Of a DNA stretch of 64,000 bases, positions 61,997 through 64,000 are shown piece after piece. The notes below the pieces were generated by a model. The model saw nothing but the letters and a program-made list of their open reading frames with translations, did not search any database and was not told where the DNA came from. The DNA lies in NCBI RefSeq assembly GCF_030816965.1, contig NZ_JAUSYQ010000002.1:6748001-6812000 (forward strand), read 5' to 3'. Positions within the stretch are counted from its first letter, which is position 1, and each line of letters starts with the position of its first letter. The position numbers and the translations under genes were made by a program. This DNA comes from Streptomyces canus. GTDB lineage: Bacteria; Actinomycetota; Actinomycetes; Streptomycetales; Streptomycetaceae.

Positions 61997-62600
61997 GTCG
62001 CCCCGCACGCGCGTGTGGAGGTGCTGGTCGTGCCGGCCGTCCCCGTGCAGGGGGCGTGGCGCATGATGCCCTGCCCTCCAGCCGCAAGCCGGCCTTCTCC
62101 GCCGTCCGGCAGGAGTTGGCGGCGGCGCGGCAGAGGACAGGCGGTGCAGGCCGAGATCGTGCAATGCCCAGTCGGTCGGCCGACGGGCGGCCTCGACTGC
62201 GATGACGGTGCCGCGGCCGGCGGGCAGCGCCCAGTAGGCGATCTCGGCGTGGCCCCGGTCGAGGTCGACGTTGATCCAGGGCGGCGAGACCGAGGAGGTC
62301 GCCGGGGCCGGCGTTCTGGGCGTGATCGACCCGCGTACCGGCGGCGAGGCCGATGCCGGTGCTCGTCAGGACGCCCGCCCCTTGGCCCGCGCAACCGCCC
62401 ACACCGCCGCCGTCTCCCTCTCTCACCGCGCCCTCATCCGCCCGACACGCGTGCGTGCCTCGTCCTCGGTCAGCGTCGGCAGCTGGTTCCACCCACTGAT
62501 GCCCGGATCGTGGCTCGCGGCCACCAGGGCACCGGCGTCCGTCGTGAACAAGGGGTTGGTGCTGCTCACCAGGTAGTGCGCACCAGGCCGCATGAGCTCG
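61997..62600 (-). pseudogene. Decayed RimJ/RimL-type GNAT acetyltransferase
   Basis: Pieces of one acetyltransferase are spread over three frames in the correct order. They are SHDPGISGWNQLPTLTEDEA (about 62465-62525), INVDLDRGHAEIAYWALPAGRG (about 62205-62275), TDWALHDLGLHRL (about 62140-62180), AANSCRTAEKAGLRLEG (about 62073-62125) and DQHLHTRVRGD (about 62000-62035). A TGA replaces a conserved Trp near 62423. A possible N-terminus, MADNTQPILALPGGLEL, lies further upstream at 62920-62968. No intact product is possible. Confidence 0.75.
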
Positions 62601-63069
62601 ATCGTGTGATCGTCCGCTGACGGGCTTGCGGCGCCCTGGTCTGTTTGGGCTAGCGTGGTCGTGCGGCCTGGGACACCGGGTACGGCGTCAGCGTGCGGGG
62701 CCCCTGCTCCACCAGAGGATGGTTCAGGGCCTCCCCGTCGCCTCTGGCCGTACCGACCTGACAGGTCGCACAGGGAACTGGCCTCCCGGGCTCGGACCGC
62801 GCACAGGATGCGTGTCGCCGCCCCGGGGTCGAGTACGCCGGGGACCAGCTCGCCCAAGACCGTTCGGGGCGCGCGGCTGAACGGACTCACTCCCGCTCAG
62901 TCCACAGGAACGGTGGAGCTCCAGGCCGCCGGGAAGAGCGAGGATCGGCTGGGTGTTGTCCGCCATGCGGCCGGCGGGAACCACCGGAGGTATCGGGGCG
63001 ATCACCGGCGCAGCATGACAGAAGCCGTCCCGAGCCGCCTCCGGGTGTTCCGCCGGCGGCGACGGACGG
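62600..63069. other. Region of decayed coding sequence
   Basis: No intact gene. The minus-strand fragment ADNTQPILALPGGLEL (ending near 62968) looks like the first residues of a RimJ/RimL acetyltransferase. The 300 bases between it and the larger pseudogene pieces do not translate into anything I recognise. Confidence 0.45.
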
Positions 63070-63726
63070 TCACCCGGCGTCCGGTCCCACGAACTTCGCA
63101 CTGGTGAGCGGAGCTTCCACATGCCAGCCCAGAGACTCGTACAGCCCCCGCCCCGCCGGCGTTCCCGCGAGGACGCCGGTCTCGGCACCCGTGTCGGCCG
63201 CCACGGCCTGGAGTGTGCGCATGACGACGCCGCCCAGCCCCCGGCGCCGATGGGCGGGCACGGTCTCGATCTGGTCGAAGACGGCGGTCGCGCCGGTCGG
63301 GGCGACCTGACCGCGCGCCGCGAGGGACCCGTCGGGCGCGGCGACGAGTACGCGGGTGACGCCGCCGACGGACCAGGTGCGCAGCCGGTATCCGTCGGGG
63401 GCGGCGGTCCGTTGCGCCGGCGCCGTCAGCGGGACCGTCATCAGGTAACCCTGCTCGGGGTCCACCCACCAGCCCTCGTCCAGCCAGGGCCCGACCACCT
63501 CCGGGTCCTGGAACACCTTGAGCCACACCCCGGCCCCCGTCACCCCGCCCACCACCTTGCGCACGACCTCTTCGTCCACGTCGTCGCCCAGCGCCTCGAA
63601 CACGTGCCGCGACACCTGCGCGACCTGCCCCACGTCGACGGTGAATCCCCAGGGCTCACGCTCCGGCGCCGCTGCCCCCCGGGACACGACCCAGCCGGTC
63701 ACCCACGCCTGTACGACTCCGTCCAT
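63070..63726 (-). CDS. GNAT family acetyltransferase
   Basis: A 218-residue protein. The GNAT domain covers about residues 110-205 with DQIETVPAHRRRGLGGVVMRTLQAVA near 155 and VLAGTPAGRGLYESLGWHVEAPL near 183. The N-terminal part is actinobacteria-specific. ATG 63726 is the family start. It is divergent from lon across a 179-base region. The substrate is unknown. Confidence 0.87.
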   Translation of the reverse strand: MDGVVQAWVTGWVVSRGAAAPEREPWGFTVDVGQVAQVSRHVFEALGDDVDEEVVRKVVGGVTGAGVWLKVFQDPEVVGPWLDEGWWVDPEQGYLMTVPLTAPAQRTAAPDGYRLRTWSVGGVTRVLVAAPDGSLAARGQVAPTGATAVFDQIETVPAHRRRGLGGVVMRTLQAVAADTGAETGVLAGTPAGRGLYESLGWHVEAPLTSAKFVGPDAG

Positions 63727-63812
63727 GACATCCCCCTGTAATGGTCATTCGCGGCATGTGTCTATTACTGAATGACAATAGGTCCCGATCTGCGGATTCC
63801 GGCAGCCGTGAT

Positions 63813-63826
63813 CGCCGACAGCGAAC
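63813..63826 (+). promoter_or_regulatory. ClgR-type box upstream of lon
   Basis: CGCCGACAGCGAAC is, read on the other strand, GTTCGC-N5-GCG. This matches the binding sequence I recall for ClgR, which activates clpP1P2 and lon in Streptomyces. It lies 80 bases before the lon start. Confidence 0.7.
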
Positions 63827-63905
63827 AGGCAAGTGGGTGGGGAACATTCGAAGGCGCCTGTGCATTGAGTCGGCATAGCTCAACTTGACTGCCTAAGGGG
63901 AGATC

Positions 63906-64000
63906 ATGGCTTCGACGTCCACACCGCTCACCCTGCCCGTGCTGCCGCTCGAAGACGAAGTCGTGCTGCCCGGAATGGTGGTTCCGCTGGACCTGAACGA
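63906..64000 (+). CDS. lon: ATP-dependent protease Lon (N-terminal fragment, cut by window edge)
   Basis: The 31 codons available read MASTSTPLTLPVLPLEDEVV followed by LPGMVVPLDLN, the start of the Lon substrate-binding domain. Lon degrades damaged and regulatory proteins in the cytoplasm. ATG 63906 follows AAGGGGAG with good spacing. The ClgR-type box upstream and the gene order support the assignment. The rest lies beyond the right edge. Confidence 0.88.
   Translation, partial: MASTSTPLTLPVLPLEDEVVLPGMVVPLDLN

Noticed and set aside
62423..62890. 155-codon minus-strand hypothetical gene
   Set aside because: Only its last 50 residues resemble anything, and these are an internal part of the decayed acetyltransferase. 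The first 100 residues look random.

Overview
The window is a block of Streptomyces chromosome. GC content is very high with strong third-position GC bias, and GTG starts are common. The gene order matches my recollection of the conserved S. coelicolor core around SCO5226 to SCO5285: nrdA, cstA, dasR-dasABC, nagB, wblE, sigH, eshA, sodN-sodX, malic enzyme, kgd and lon. Synteny was recalled, not searched.

Layout. 1-2600: 5' part of nrdA (minus strand) behind a cobalamin riboswitch. 2600-3915: a decayed IS200/IS605-type tnpB carrying two copies of one 38-bp palindromic repeat; its right end runs into the 3' end of an acetyltransferase gene. 4484-8774: a solute symporter with its DUF3311 partner, and cstA with its ybdD partner. 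8888-15640: the amino-sugar (chitin) module, namely the repressor dasR, the ABC transporter dasABC, a family 3 glycosidase gene and nagB, marked by DasR-type operators (dre). 16111-19503: a divergent SDR/TetR pair and a PAS-type sensor kinase with a dre-like site upstream. 19622-24465: wblE, a lipid kinase, and the stress sigma factor sigH with its anti-sigma factor. 24556-29502: Na+/H+ antiporter, PLP deaminase, PGRP-type amidase and an EshA-like family 2 encapsulin shell protein.

29634-38460 is more accessory. It holds acetyltransferases, TetR and AraC regulators, an ECF42-type sigma factor with its DGPF/YCII partner, VOC proteins, a phosphate-transporter remnant, intergenic repeats, and an acetyltransferase-aminotransferase fusion coupled to a CdsA homologue. 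39341-44459: nickel SOD with its maturation peptidase, a CGNR regulator, a methyltransferase and a polar amino acid ABC transporter. 45106-51828: malic enzyme, a quinone-oxidoreductase-like protein, an HTH/Clp-N pair behind twin palindromes, and a PadR/DUF4097 operon behind a palindrome. 51869-53278: a protein that resembles VMAP C-terminal proteins of vWA-MoxR conflict systems. 53341-64000: kgd, a two-component system, a spermidine-synthase-like protein, a rhomboid-like protein, acetyltransferases (one decayed) and the start of lon behind a ClgR-type box.

Two conserved genes (the nagZ-like gene and kgd) carry single-base C-run frameshifts. These look like sequence errors rather than biology. 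I found no tRNA, rRNA, CRISPR array, prophage or biosynthetic gene cluster. The most unusual items are the acyltransferase-aminotransferase/CdsA pair, the solitary VMAP-like protein, the encapsulin gene with a leader ORF overlapping its start, and the Clp-N operon with its duplicated operator.
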